From JBDTSW01 sp963797835 (GTDB lineage: Bacteria; Actinomycetota; Thermoleophilia; Solirubrobacterales; 70-9): a stretch of 64,000 bases of DNA. The stretch spans positions 310,001 to 374,000 of the forward strand of contig CAWCRN010000027.1 of assembly GCA_963797835.1 (NCBI GenBank). Direction: 5' to 3'. This document shows, in pieces, positions 9,915 through 19,555 of the stretch. The position numbers and the translations under genes were made by a program. The notes under the pieces are model-generated. The model searched no databases, had not been told where the DNA came from, and worked only from the letters and a program-made list of their open reading frames with translations. Each line of letters starts with the position of its first letter. Positions within the stretch are counted from its first letter, which is position 1.

Positions 9915-11027
9915 GTGCCGGGCCACCACAAGATCTTCCTCGGGATGGCCGCGGGTGTCGGCAAGACCTTCCGCATGCTGCAGGAGGGCCAGGCGGCGAG
10001 GTTCGACGGACGCGACGTCGTGCTCGGCGTGCTGGAGACCCACGGCAGGGCGGAGACCGCAGCCGTGGCGGAGGGACTGGAGATGCTCCCCCGTAGGAGC
10101 GTGCGTTACCGCGGCACGGTGATCGAGGAGTTCGACCTGCCCGCGGCCCTGGCACGCAGGCCCGAGCTGTGCCTCGTCGACGAGCTTGCGCACACGAACG
10201 CGCCGGGCCTCGAGCACCCCAAGCGCTACGAGGACATCGCCGAGCTGCTCGAGGCCGACCTCGACGTGTTCTCGACCGTGAACGTGCAGCACCTGGAGAG
10301 CCTGAACGACCAGGTCGCCGAGCTGACCGGCGTGCGTGTGAGGGAGACCATCCCCGACGAGGTGCTCTCCGACGCCGACGAGGTCGTGCTGATCGACCTC
10401 ACGCCGGGGGCGCTGATCGGGCGCCTGCGCGAGGGCAAGATCTATCCCCAGGACCGGATCGGGCCCTCGCTGAGCGGCTTCTTCAAGGTCGAGAACCTGG
10501 AGGCGCTGAGGGAGGTCGCGCTGCGCCAGGTGGCCGAGGACGTCGAGGCCAAGCGCCTGGTGCGCGAGACCCTGATCGACCGTGAGGAGCGCCTGTTCGG
10601 ATCGCCGGCGCCGCCGATCGCCGAGCGGCTGCTCGTCATGGTCCGGCTCGACCCCGCGGCGGAGCCGGTGGTGCGGAGGGCATGGCGCTCGTCGCAGCGC
10701 CTGGCGGCGGACCTGGACATCCTGGTCGTGCGCGACCCCGAGACGATGCCCTCCGAGGACGAGCGGGTGCAGCTCGAGAGCCTGCGCCGGCTGGCGGCTG
10801 TGCTGGGCGCGCACCTGCTGGTCGAGCAGGGCGAGGACGTCGCCGCGGTCGGCGCGCGAATCGCGCGGGAGCGCGGGACCACCTACGTCCTGCTCGGCCG
10901 GCCCCGCCAGCGCCGTGGCATCTCCCGCCTGTCCGAGTCCCTCGCGATGCGCCTCGTGCGGCTTCTGCCCGACGTCGACGTGCGGATCGTGGCCGACCGG
11001 GCGCCGGACCAAGGCGAAAGACCCTAG
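9915..11027 (+). CDS. KdpD N-terminal half as a separate gene (KdpD + USP domains)
   Basis: 370 aa, GTG 9915. The KdpD sensor domain (residues 1-215) has Walker A GMAAGVGKT at 10-18 and the conserved LVDELAHTNAPG and STVNVQHLESLND segments. A universal-stress-protein-like domain follows (about 235-365), with VRLDPAAEPVVRRA and VLLGRPRQR. No membrane or kinase domain is present; those are at 2674-4098. The split suggests that the nucleotide or c-di-AMP-sensing part acts in trans on the kinase, or has been recruited as a free regulator. The stop overlaps the convergent lipoprotein gene by 4 bp. Confidence 0.92.
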   Translation: MPGHHKIFLGMAAGVGKTFRMLQEGQAARFDGRDVVLGVLETHGRAETAAVAEGLEMLPRRSVRYRGTVIEEFDLPAALARRPELCLVDELAHTNAPGLEHPKRYEDIAELLEADLDVFSTVNVQHLESLNDQVAELTGVRVRETIPDEVLSDADEVVLIDLTPGALIGRLREGKIYPQDRIGPSLSGFFKVENLEALREVALRQVAEDVEAKRLVRETLIDREERLFGSPAPPIAERLLVMVRLDPAAEPVVRRAWRSSQRLAADLDILVVRDPETMPSEDERVQLESLRRLAAVLGAHLLVEQGEDVAAVGARIARERGTTYVLLGRPRQRRGISRLSESLAMRLVRLLPDVDVRIVADRAPDQGERP

Positions 11028-11992
11028 CTCGCCTTCTCGACCGCCTCGCGCAGCTCGTCCAGCGAGAAAGCGCCCTCGATCCGGGTGCTGACCTCGCCGT
11101 CGCCGTTCATCACGAACAACCAGGGCTCGGTCTCGAGGCCGTACTCCTCGAGCTGGGGACGGACGCCGTCGTTCGGGTTGTTGTTCTCGAAGACCTCCAT
11201 GTGGATGAAGGAGGCCTGGTCGCCCATCTCGGACTTCACCTGCTCGGCGACGTCCACGACCGGGCCGCAGACCCGGCTGACGCAGAGGGCCGGCGTGGCG
11301 AAGAGGAGCACGGTCGGCTCCTTGCCGATCGTGTCCGCAGCGTCGTTCTCGTGCATCGTGTCGTGAGGGTTTCGGGTGTCGATCTCGGCGATGTCGCCCA
11401 CGTCGGCGACGGTCGGCGTCGAGATCTGCGGGGCCCGCTCGCCGACGTCGGGGATCCTGGGGTAGTCGTCGACGATCGCGCTGGGCATGCGTGCCGCCAG
11501 GAGCTGGTCGCCGTCGCGGATAAGGGCGAGCAGGCGCCACTCGCCCGGCTGGTCGAACTCCATCTCGCTGACGTAGACGGCCTTCGCCGAGTCGGGGTCG
11601 TCGGCGGTCGTGCGGGCCTCGAAGGCCGCGTCGGTCTCGAGGCTGTCGATCTCCGCCGGGAACGGGCCGGTCGCCTCGCCGTCCGCACCCGGCGCGGCGT
11701 AGATCGCGACCTGGGCGTCGGTGATCTGCTCCTGAGCCACGGTGAACACCCCGAAGCCCAGGCGGTTTTGCCCCGGCTCGTAGACCTGGCCCGCGGGGGC
11801 GACAACGATCTCGTTCGTGGGCTGGGCCTCGGCGAGGAGGTCGTCGAGGGTCTTGCCCTTCGCGCTGGGGAACTCGGCGGCCGCCGGCGCATCGGCGCCG
11901 ACGTCCTCCACCTGGGGGTCCTCCTCCCCCTCACCACATGCGGCGAGGGCGAGCGAGGCGCAGGTGAGGGCTATCGCTGCTGGTTTGAGCAT
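11024..11992 (-). CDS. Lipoprotein with thioredoxin-like domain
   Basis: 322 aa. The signal peptide ends in lipobox LAAC (Cys19), so it is lipid-anchored outside the membrane. An acidic linker follows, then a domain to about residue 190. The C-terminal half (about 200-322) resembles thioredoxin/SCO folds, with TVLLFATPALCVSRVCGP (CxxxxC) and a cis-Pro-like TEPWLFVM. The spacing CxxxxC is not the CxxC of a standard disulfide reductase, so redox or metal binding is inferred only. The gene is convergent with kdpD-N and divergent from the SDR gene. Confidence 0.7.
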   Translation of the reverse strand: MLKPAAIALTCASLALAACGEGEEDPQVEDVGADAPAAAEFPSAKGKTLDDLLAEAQPTNEIVVAPAGQVYEPGQNRLGFGVFTVAQEQITDAQVAIYAAPGADGEATGPFPAEIDSLETDAAFEARTTADDPDSAKAVYVSEMEFDQPGEWRLLALIRDGDQLLAARMPSAIVDDYPRIPDVGERAPQISTPTVADVGDIAEIDTRNPHDTMHENDAADTIGKEPTVLLFATPALCVSRVCGPVVDVAEQVKSEMGDQASFIHMEVFENNNPNDGVRPQLEEYGLETEPWLFVMNGDGEVSTRIEGAFSLDELREAVEKAS

Positions 11993-12110
11993 CAGGACAT
12001 CCTAGGAAGTGGGCCTAAGGCACCGGTAAGCCGGGGGGCGGCGCCGGGGATCGGGCTCCCGCGCACCTGTAGGGTCCGCGCCCCTGAGAGTCGAAGCGAG
12101 AGGAGACCAG

Positions 12111-12845
12111 GTGGCGGAGCGCGCGGCGCTGATTACAGGAGGATCGAGCGGGATCGGGCTTGCCATCGCGCGGGCGCTCGGCGAGGACGGCTACGGGGTG
12201 ACCATCTCCGCGCGGCGGCCCGACAAGCTCGAGCGGGCGCGCGAGGAGCTCGAGGCGGCCGGGGTGGACGTGCAGGCCGTGCCGGCACAGATGACAGAGG
12301 AAGACGAGATCCACGGCGCCTTCGAGGCTCACCGGGAGAAGTTCGGGCGCCTCGACGTGCTGGTCAACAACGCCGGCGTCGGGATCGGCCAGCCGATGGA
12401 GGACATCCAGACGAAGCACCTCGACATCCAGCTCGGTGTGAACCTGCGCGCGGTGATCATCGGCACGCGTCAGGGCCTGCCGATGCTGCGCGAGGCGGGA
12501 GCGGAGCACGGCAAGGCGCTGATCGTCAACACGGCGTCGGTAGCCGGCAAATCGGGGCAGCCGTGGCTGAGCGTCTACTCGGCTACGAAGGCAGCGGTGG
12601 TCGGCTTCAGCCAATCGACCCAGAAGGAGGTGCAGAACGACGGCATCCAGGTGACCGCGCTCTGCCCCGGCTTCGTCGACACGGCGATGACCGACTTCGT
12701 CAAGGGGTCGGTGGAGGCCGACGCGATGATCCGGCCCGACGATATCGCCGAGTCGGTGAGGTTCCTGCTGCGGACCTCGCCGGCGTGCCTGGTGCCGGAG
12801 ATCGTGTTCCTGCGACCGGGCGAGGAGCTCTCGGCCGCTGTCTAG
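12111..12845 (+). CDS. Short-chain dehydrogenase/reductase
   Basis: 244 aa, GTG 12111 with AGGAG 8 bases upstream. The Rossmann motif TGGSSGIG is near residues 8-15. The structural motif is NNAG (VLVNNAGVGIG), and the catalytic Ser and YxxxK lie in NTASVAGKSG...YSATKAA. The C-terminal PGFVDTAM is typical of classical SDRs. It would use NAD(P)H on an unknown alcohol or ketone. It stands alone as a transcription unit. Confidence 0.9.
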   Translation: MAERAALITGGSSGIGLAIARALGEDGYGVTISARRPDKLERAREELEAAGVDVQAVPAQMTEEDEIHGAFEAHREKFGRLDVLVNNAGVGIGQPMEDIQTKHLDIQLGVNLRAVIIGTRQGLPMLREAGAEHGKALIVNTASVAGKSGQPWLSVYSATKAAVVGFSQSTQKEVQNDGIQVTALCPGFVDTAMTDFVKGSVEADAMIRPDDIAESVRFLLRTSPACLVPEIVFLRPGEELSAAV

Positions 12846-12855
12846 CCGGAGGGGC

Positions 12856-13395
12856 TCAGCGGCTGCCGGGCCCGGCGCGCTCGCGCTCGGGGCCGGGCGC
12901 ACCGAGCAGGTCCGCGGCGCGCTGCTCGGTGAGGCGCTCCTGCGCCGCGGCGACCAGATCCTTGGCGTCGGCGGGCAGGCGCTTGCGACGGGTGATGCGA
13001 ATCTCGGCGGCCCCCACGCGGTCGGCGATCTCGGCGCGCTCGGCGCGGATGCGGGCCGCCGCCGATGCGATCGAGCCGGTCGTGGCCGGGGACTCGAGGA
13101 GGCTCAGCTCGAGGAAGGAGCGCAGGGTGCGCAGCTCGCGGCGCGTGGCGAGCCGGGGGCGGCGGGCGTTCGTGAAGGCGTCCCAGGCGATCGCAAAGGA
13201 GGCGAGGTCGGTTCGGCCTCCGTGGCGGTGGGCGGCGAGCATGGGGCAGATGCCTCCCGAGCGCGGGTCGGTGTAGGCGCCGACGATGATCCGGTTGCGG
13301 TCGAGGCCCTCGAGCATGGCACGGCGGGTGCGCTCGGGCAGGCGGTCCACGGTCGTGCGCAGGCGCTGCACAGGGTTGCGGTAGCGGTTTCGCAT
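12856..13395 (-). CDS. Unknown 179-aa Arg-rich protein
   Basis: ATG 13395. The protein is strongly basic. A first part contains the motif DPRSGGICPMLAAHRHGGRTDLASFAIAWD-like stretch (about residues 40-70), which looks like a conserved domain core with Cys and two His. A helical second half follows. No family is recognised. It converges with the SDR gene and is divergent from the glycosyltransferase gene 71 bp away. Confidence 0.6.
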   Translation of the reverse strand: MRNRYRNPVQRLRTTVDRLPERTRRAMLEGLDRNRIIVGAYTDPRSGGICPMLAAHRHGGRTDLASFAIAWDAFTNARRPRLATRRELRTLRSFLELSLLESPATTGSIASAAARIRAERAEIADRVGAAEIRITRRKRLPADAKDLVAAAQERLTEQRAADLLGAPGPERERAGPGSR

Positions 13396-13466
13396 CGGGG
13401 TCAGGATTGCTTGTCCGGGGGACGCTTCGGGGGCGATTCCTTGCGGCGGGCTTGAGCGTGGGCGGC

Positions 13467-14679
13467 GTGAGCCCTTCGGCCCGGCGGTTCCTGGTCGCGG
13501 CGTTCGGCGACGCGGGTCATGCGTTTCCGGCCATCGCGCTCGCGGTCGCGCTTCGCGAGCGCGGACATGAGGTTGTGGTGGAGACGTGGGAGCACTGGCG
13601 TGCGGCGGTCGAGGGCGCGGGCCTCGAATTCACGGCCGCTCAGGAGTACAAGACCTTCCCCCCGCCGCCGGCGGACGCGTCGGAGGGCCCGTCGGCCGCC
13701 GACGCCGCGCGAGCGCTCCTGCCATTCGTCGAGGAGTTCCGCCCCGACGCTGTCGTCAGCGACATCCTCACCGTGGCGCCCGCGCTGGCCGCTGAGATGG
13801 CGGGGTGCCGGCGCGCGACGCTGGTTCCGCATGTGTATCCCGTGCACGAGCCGGGGCTGCCGTTCTTCGCGTTCGGCGCGCAGCCGCCGCGCACGGCGGT
13901 CGGGACGGCGTTGTGGAAGGCGGCCGAGCCGGTCTTGGTCCAGGGCCTCAAGCGCGGCCGCAGGGAGATGAACGAGACGCGTGCCGCGCTGGGGCTGGCC
14001 CCGCTGGAGGAGTTCCACGGCGGGCTCAGCACGGACCTGGTGCTGGTCGCGACGTTCCCGCAGCTCGAGTACCCGCGGCGCTGGCCGGAGCAAACGCACG
14101 TGACGGGGCCGATGACGTTCGAGCTGGAGCACCCGGACGTGGAGGTGCCCGAGGGGGACGGCCCGCTTGTGGTGGTCGCCCCGTCGACGGCGCAGGACCC
14201 CGAGCGGAAGCTGCTGCGGTGGGCGCTGGAGGCGCTGGCCGACGAGCCGGTGCGGGTGCTGGCGACGACGAACCAGCTCGACGTGCCGGTGCCGATGCCG
14301 GAGGCGCCGGCGAACGCGAACGGTCGTCGACTGGCTCTCCTACTCGCAGGCGATGCCGCTGGCGGACTTGGTGATCACGCACGGCGGGCACGGGACCGTG
14401 TGCCGGGCGCTGGCCGCGGGCGCGCCGCTGCTCTGCTGCCCTGCGGTCGGCGACATGGCCGAGAACGGAGCGCGTGTGCAGTGGGCGGGCGCCGGGCTGA
14501 TGCTGCCTTCGCGACTGGCGGGCCCGCGAGCGATCCGGACCGTGGTGCGGCGGATGCTGGGGGACGACAGCTTCGCCGCTCGAGCGTGTGAACTCGCCGC
14601 GTGGGCCGCCACCCACGACGGAGCCGGCGCCGGCGCCGGGCTAATCGAGCACCTCGCCGACGCCGGACGAGCCTCCTAG
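13467..14679 (+). CDS. MGT/UGT-like glycosyltransferase (GT-B fold, frameshifted)
   Basis: The N-terminal half (VAAFGDAGHAFPAIALAVALRERGHEV) is the acceptor domain of a GT1-type enzyme. The frame breaks near 14320 and resumes as WLSYSQAMPLADLVITHGGHGTVCRALAAGAPLLCCP, the nucleotide-sugar signature with the HGGHGT motif, ending at 14679. If repaired the product is about 404 aa. GTG 13467 gives the shortest good N-terminus, and GTG 13458 is possible. It probably glycosylates a small lipophilic compound. Donor and acceptor are unknown. A second, related enzyme lies at 24543-25810. Confidence 0.8.
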
Positions 14680-14715
14680 AATGCGCTCGGCGTGTGCCGA
14701 GACGCGCACGCAAGG

Positions 14716-14786
14716 TCCCCCGTGATGTAGCGGCAACATGCTTGACTGTTAATCAAGTCTCGGTGGTTCGAATCCACCCGGGGGAG
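14716..14786 (+). tRNA. tRNA-Asn (GTT anticodon)
   Basis: The acceptor stem TCCCCCG pairs with CGGGGGA (14779-14785) and the discriminator base is G. The anticodon stem CTTGA/TCAAG encloses loop CTGTTAA. The T-arm is GGTGG-TTCGAAT-CCACC. The D-arm is short (ATGT/ACAT). CCA is not encoded. The compact 71-nt form is slightly short because of the small D-loop and variable loop. Confidence 0.85.
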
Positions 14787-14857
14787 TCGTCCCAACTGAC
14801 TTTGTCGGATCGTGCCGATCTACGCGGCAAGATTCCGAAAAGTCGGCGCGGGGCCAG

Positions 14858-16676
14858 TCAGCGAGCGGACTCGAAGTGCGCGATTCGCTCCGAGAGCTCG
14901 GCGCGGCGCACCTGCAGCTCGACCGGAGGGTCTCCCCCGCCCGCCGCCGCTCGCTCGATCTCGGCGTCCACCATCGCCTTCTCCAGCGAGAGGAAGTTCA
15001 GCTCCATCTGATCGCGCCCGGCGGGCTCGCGCTCCGAGCCCATCACAAGCTGTGTGATCGCCGCGACCAGCTCGGGATCGTCCGAGGGCAGCCCGTCCAT
15101 CGGCGCGTCGAGATGGGCCAGCAGCCACTCCCGGGCACGCACCATCTGCGGCGAGGACAGGTGCTCCGGCGTCAGCCGCTCGAGGAACTCGAGCCCGTCG
15201 GCGGGCAGCGCGATCGCCATCTCGAGCAGCGACCGCTCGCGCCGCTCGCGCGCGCTCAGCGGCCTGCTCAGCTCCGGGGCCCTATCGCCACTCCCGTCCG
15301 TGCCCTCGGGCCCCGGATCCACCGCCGGAGCCGGCGCGCGGCGCGCCCTCGGCTCCGCCGGCGGCCGGTGCTCGGCGACCCGCCGCCGCACCAGGCCCGG
15401 ATCCGCCTCGAGCTTCGACGCCACCTCCCGCTCCAGCTCCTCGCGCGTGATCGAGTCCCCCATCGCGCTCAGCACCGGCACCACCGCGTCGAGCGTGCTG
15501 TCCCGGCCCGCCGGGGTCGCCAGATCGGCATCCTCGAGCAGCATCCGCACGTGGAACACCGGCAGGTCGTCCGCCGCCTCCACGAGCCCACGGAACGCGT
15601 CCGCCGCGTCGCTCCCCGGCCCCTTGCCGGCCAGGGTGTCGGCCGGATCCTCCCCCGCCTTCATCGCCGCCACCCGCAGCCGCACCCGCTTGCCCGAGGC
15701 CACGCGCTGCGCCCGCAGCATCGCCTCGCGCCCCGACGGGTCGGCGTCCATCGCGAGCACCACCTCGTCGGCGTGCGCCGCAAGCAGCTTCACCTGGTCG
15801 GGCGTGATCGCCGTGCCCATCACCGCCACGGTCTCCTCGATCCCCGCCTGGTGCGCGGCCAGCACGTCCGTATACCCCTCCACCACCACCGCCCGCCCCG
15901 CCTTCGCGATCGCCGGCCGCGCCCGCTCGATCGCATACAGCGTTCGGCTCTTCCGGTAGAGCTCGCCCTCGGGCGAGTTGAGGTACTTCGGCTTCTGGTC
16001 GGCCGTCATCGCCCGCGCCCCGAATCCCTGCACCCGCTTGCGCGCGTCGCGGATCGGGAACGTGATGCGCGAGCGGAACCGGTCGTAGGGGTTCCCGCGC
16101 TTGTTCTTCACCAGCAGCCCCGCACCGTCGAGCTCGGCGATCGAGTAGCCCGCGCTCTGGCCGCGCTTCAGCACCGTGTCCCAGGCGCTCGGCGCGTACC
16201 CCACGCCGAACTCCCGGAGCACGTCCTCCCCCAGCCCCCGCGACGCCAGGTACTCGCGCGCCTTGCCGCGCCTCCGCCGCGTCCCACAGGAAGTGCGCGT
16301 AGAACGCCGCCGTGCGTTCGAGCAGCTCGCCGAGGCGGGTCCGCCGGCGCCGCTGCTCCTCAGCGCGCGGGTCCTCCTCCTCGCGCTCGACCTCCACCCC
16401 ATAGCGCTCGCCGAGCGCCTCGACCGCCTCCGCGAACCCAAGCCCCTCCTTCTCCTCGACGAACTTGATCACGTCGCCCCCGACGCCGCAGCCGAAGCAG
16501 TAGTAGAGCTTCTCGGTCGCGTTCACCGAGAACGAGGGCGAGCGCTCGTCGTGAAACGGGCACAGCCCGGTGAATCGCTGGCCCGACCGCCGCAGGTCGG
16601 TGTACGCGGAGACCACCTCGACGATGTCGGAGGCCTCCCTGACCCGCTCGATGCTCGTCTGGGTGAATCGCGCCAC
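14858..16676 (-). CDS. dnaG: DNA primase DnaG (one frameshift)
   Basis: ATG 16676. The CHC2 zinc finger has Cys39, His42, Cys60 and Cys63 (CPFHD...YYCFGCG). The frame breaks near 16265, between the zinc domain and REYLASRGLGEDVL, then continues to 14858. The TOPRIM catalytic core shows VVVEGYTDVLAAHQAG and VVLAMDADPSGREA. The DnaB-interacting C-terminal domain (last ~150 aa) is helical. If repaired it is about 605 aa, normal for DnaG. It synthesises replication primers. It is downstream of dgt in a dgt-dnaG arrangement common in actinobacteria. Being essential, the break is almost surely a sequence error. Confidence 0.93.
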
Positions 16677-16696
16677 GTCGCGAGGCTAGCGGCGCT

Positions 16697-17713
16697 TCAA
16701 AGCCGCGACTCCTCCGGCAGCGCCAGCCGCCGGAACGTCGCTATGCAGAACCGGTCGGTCATCCCCGCGATCCAGTCGGTGATGCGCTGCACCTCGTCGT
16801 CGCCGCCCACGCCCTCCGGCACGTCCTGCGGATGCGCGAGGTAGTGCTCGAACAACCCCAGCAGCGACCGCCGCACCCGGTCGTGCTCCGAGCGCGCCTC
16901 GGCCCCGAGGTAGACGCGCTCGAACATGAACTTGCGCAGGCGCAGCATCGCCCCGCCCACCTCCTCGCTCTGGCGCACGTCGCCGGCCTCGCGCGATGTG
17001 GTCACGAGGTCACGCACCAGCGTGTCGATCCGGCGCGAGCCGGTCGGCCCGAGCATCGCGATCTCGTCCTCGGGGAGGTCGGCGGGCAGCAGGATCCCAG
17101 CCCTGATCGCGTCGTCGATGTCGTGGTTGATGTACGCGACCCGGTCGACCAGCCGCACCACCCGCCCCTCCAGCGTCATGGGGTGCTCGGACCCCGTGTG
17201 ATGCAGGATCCCGTCGCGCACCGGCTCGGTCAGGTTCAGCCCCTGCCCGTCGCGCTCCAGCACGTCCACCACCCGGAGCGAGTGCACGTTGTGCTTGAAG
17301 CCGCGGCCGGCGTGCTCGCGAAGCGCCTCGTCGAGCACCTCCTCCCCGATGTGTCCGAACGGCGGATGCCCGAGGTCGTGGCCGTACCCGATCGCCTCCG
17401 TCAGGTCCTCGTTCAGGCCCAGTGCCCGCGCCACCGTCCGCGCGATCCCGCACGTCTCGAGCGTGTGGGTCAGGCGCGTCCGGTAGTGATCCCCCTCCGG
17501 GGCGATGAACACCTGCGTCTTGTGCTTGAGCCGGCGAAACGCCTTCGAGTGAACGATCCGGTCGCGGTCGCGCTGGAACGGCGTGCGCAGGTCGCTGTCC
17601 GGCTCGGGCTCGCGCCGCAGGGCCGGATACGACGGCATCGCCAGCTCCCACAGGTACTCGGACTCCCAGGAGCGAACCCGCTCCGGCAGCGGCAGGGCAT
17701 CTGGAGTGGCCAC
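16697..17713 (-). CDS. dgt: Deoxyguanosinetriphosphate triphosphohydrolase-like HD protein
   Basis: About 338 aa from GTG 17713 (VATPDALPLPERV), chosen because AGGTG lies 6 bases upstream. GTG 17722 is an alternative. HD-domain metal ligands are visible as RLTHTLETCGIAR, GYGHDLGHPPFGHIGEEVL and RLVDRVAYINHDIDDA. It hydrolyses dGTP/dNTPs to the nucleoside and triphosphate and helps dNTP balance. The stop is 21 bp before dnaG, consistent with one operon. Confidence 0.92.
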   Translation of the reverse strand: MATPDALPLPERVRSWESEYLWELAMPSYPALRREPEPDSDLRTPFQRDRDRIVHSKAFRRLKHKTQVFIAPEGDHYRTRLTHTLETCGIARTVARALGLNEDLTEAIGYGHDLGHPPFGHIGEEVLDEALREHAGRGFKHNVHSLRVVDVLERDGQGLNLTEPVRDGILHHTGSEHPMTLEGRVVRLVDRVAYINHDIDDAIRAGILLPADLPEDEIAMLGPTGSRRIDTLVRDLVTTSREAGDVRQSEEVGGAMLRLRKFMFERVYLGAEARSEHDRVRRSLLGLFEHYLAHPQDVPEGVGGDDEVQRITDWIAGMTDRFCIATFRRLALPEESRL

Positions 17714-17781
17714 TTTCTGCACCTCAACGGAGAATAGGCTGGAGCCCCCGACGAATCGCCCCCGGAAGCGGCCGCGCGCCG

Positions 17782-18447
17782 TTATTCCTCGCTCACTGCG
17801 GCGCTTCGGGGGCGGCCGCCGATCTCGCCACCCGCGCGCAACACCAGGTAGGTGAGCCAGATGCCGACCGCGAAGATGGGCACGCCCATCGCCGCCTTCG
17901 CGATCCCCAGCGCGACCACCGCCCCCGCGAGGTAGAGCGGGAGCTGAACGGCGAGGCGAACGAGGAACACGCCCACCCAGATCCAGCTCGCCTTGATGTA
18001 AACGGAGACGCGCGCCGGGTCCTTGCGCCACTCCATCCCCTCCCCCACGAGCGGGCCGGCCAGCACCCCGATCAACGGCCAGCGCGTCCAGATCGAGATC
18101 AGGTAGGCGAGCGCGTAGCCCGCGTTGAGCAGCAGGCCAGGGAGGAAGAAGTCCTCCGCCCGGCCGGTCCGCTCCGCGACGAACGCGGCGATCCCCACTC
18201 CCACGAGGCCGGCGAGGGCGAACTGGAGGGTCTCGCGGCGCGCCAGGCGCACCCCGGTCATCACCACGGCGACGCCGAGCGCGGCGATGATCGCCGGCTG
18301 CAGCTCGCTGCCGCTGATCGTGTAGGCGAGCACGAACGCGAGCCCCGGGCAGACTCGAGTCGGCGACGCCATGGGCGCCGCCGAGCGCCTCGGCCAGGTC
18401 GGCGGGCCGCTCGGGCGCCGTGCTCGGGTTCCGCGCTCACCGCACAT
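17782..18447 (-). CDS. DUF3159 membrane protein (frameshifted near N-terminus)
   Basis: The long clear frame from 18350 to 17782 encodes six hydrophobic helices (LAFVLAYTISG, IIAALGVAVVMTG, LVGVGIAAFVAE and others) and the family-type WRKDPARVSVYIKASWIWVGVFLVRLAVQ segment. The N-terminal piece, probably from GTG 18447 and containing APERPADLAEALGG, is in another frame with breaks near 18350 and 18425. Function is unknown. It sits between recO and dgt. Confidence 0.7.
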   Translation of the reverse strand: MCGERGTRARRPSGPPTWPRRSAAPMASPTRVCPGLAFVLAYTISGSELQPAIIAALGVAVVMTGVRLARRETLQFALAGLVGVGIAAFVAERTGRAEDFFLPGLLLNAGYALAYLISIWTRWPLIGVLAGPLVGEGMEWRKDPARVSVYIKASWIWVGVFLVRLAVQLPLYLAGAVVALGIAKAAMGVPIFAVGIWLTYLVLRAGGEIGGRPRSAAVSEE

Positions 18448-18463
18448 GATGCTGGAGGTGGCG

Positions 18464-19219
18464 CTAGGCGGCGGCGCGCAGGTGCACGTGGGCGTGATGC
18501 TCGAGCGTCTCGGTGACGGCGCGCTCGGCCTGCCGCAGCGCCCGCGGCGAGCTGGCCGGCGCGGCGGCCAGGGGGCTGCCGATCGCCTCCACCATGAACG
18601 AGTGCGCCTCTTCCGAAAGCTCGAATCCACCGCGCTCGCAGGCCGCGCAGACCACGCCGCCCGCGTCGGCGGAGAACCCGCTCAGCCCCTCCCCCTCGCC
18701 GCAGCGCGCGCACGAGGCCAGCTCCGGCGAGAACCCGGCCGCCAACGCCAGCTTCAGCCGGAAGGCCAGCGCAGTGGCGTGGCCGGCCGCGCCATCGATC
18801 TCGGGGATCACCGGCGAGCGCCCGCTCGGCGGCTCGTCGCCGTCCAGCAGCGCCAGGTAGCGACACAACAGGTTGTACGCGGCGGGGTTCGCCTCGCTCG
18901 AGTCCAGCAGCCGCAGCACCGAGTCGCACGCCCGCGCCGCGGCGCCGAGCGCCGGGCCACTGTCACGCAGGCTGGCGTGGGCGGCCACCGTGTGGGCGGA
19001 GGTCACCGTGGCCAGCTCGCCCCGCCCCTGGTACAGCACCAGGTCGAGGCAGAAGAACGGCTCGAGCCTGCCGCCGAACCGCGACCGTGGGCGCCGCGCT
19101 CCCTTCGCGATCGCATTCAACCGCCCCTGCGTCTTCGAGTACAGGTGCAGCACCCGGTCCGCCTCCGCGTAGCGGATCGATCGCAGCACGATCGCCTCGG
19201 TCTTGAACGAGCCCGGCAC
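18464..19219 (-). CDS. recO: DNA repair protein RecO
   Basis: 251 aa, GTG 19219. The N-terminal OB fold has FKTEAIVLRSIRYAEADRVL and KGARRPRSRFGG. The central helical domain carries the four-cysteine zinc site (CARCGEG...VCAAC) near residues 165-190. RecO anneals ssDNA and loads RecA with RecR in gap repair. It is intact and of normal length. Confidence 0.92.
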   Translation of the reverse strand: MPGSFKTEAIVLRSIRYAEADRVLHLYSKTQGRLNAIAKGARRPRSRFGGRLEPFFCLDLVLYQGRGELATVTSAHTVAAHASLRDSGPALGAAARACDSVLRLLDSSEANPAAYNLLCRYLALLDGDEPPSGRSPVIPEIDGAAGHATALAFRLKLALAAGFSPELASCARCGEGEGLSGFSADAGGVVCAACERGGFELSEEAHSFMVEAIGSPLAAAPASSPRALRQAERAVTETLEHHAHVHLRAAA

Positions 19220-19301
19220 TACGCGAAGGATGCAGGCCGGGCCGGACGAGTGAGCGTCAGCTTCTCCTTGCCGGGGGGTCGCTTGCGTTGCGACCGGCCG
19301 G

Positions 19302-19320
19302 GGGCGGGTCTTACCCGCCC
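19302..19320 (-). terminator. Hairpin overlapping the stop of the zinc-finger/anti-sigma gene
   Basis: A perfect 8-bp stem GGGCGGGT (19302-19309) and ACCCGCCC (19313-19320), with a 3-nt loop, spans the TAA stop of the upstream gene on the minus strand. A second imperfect stem (GGTCGC/GCGACC) lies just downstream. It probably separates the sigma operon from recO. Confidence 0.5.
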
Positions 19321-19553
19321 GTCTCCGTCTCGATCAGGGCCCGCAGGCTGCGGTGGTCTTCCTCGCAGGCCCCACACCCCTCAAGGTGCGCGCGCATCCC
19401 GGGCACGGCGGCGTCGGCATCGTCCTCGCTCAGCTCGAGTTCGACGTAGCGATCGAGCTCCGCGAAGCATTCCTCGCAGCTCAACTCGGGCCCTTCTGGC
19501 CCGAGGATGCGTTCGACGAGGTCGCGATCGTGTGGGTCCGTCTGGCGGCTCAT
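19311..19553 (-). CDS. Putative anti-sigma factor with zinc-finger-like Cys/His cluster
   Basis: 80 aa from ATG 19553, with AGGAGG 5 bases upstream. GTG 19559 would place the ribosome site inside the gene. It has Cys pairs SCEECF and HLEGCGACEEDHR (H-x3-C-x2-C), the usual zf-HC2/anti-sigma zinc pattern, and no membrane helix. It follows the sigma factor gene by 2 bp, so it probably binds and restrains that sigma factor. Confidence 0.7.
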   Translation of the reverse strand: MSRQTDPHDRDLVERILGPEGPELSCEECFAELDRYVELELSEDDADAAVPGMRAHLEGCGACEEDHRSLRALIETETGG

Positions 19554-19555
19554 GG

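Noticed and set aside
10682..13276. An 864-codon plus-strand open frame across kdpD-N, the lipoprotein and the SDR gene
   Set aside because: Arg/Ala/Gly-rich low-information translation antisense to or out of frame with three well-supported genes; a GC-rich shadow.
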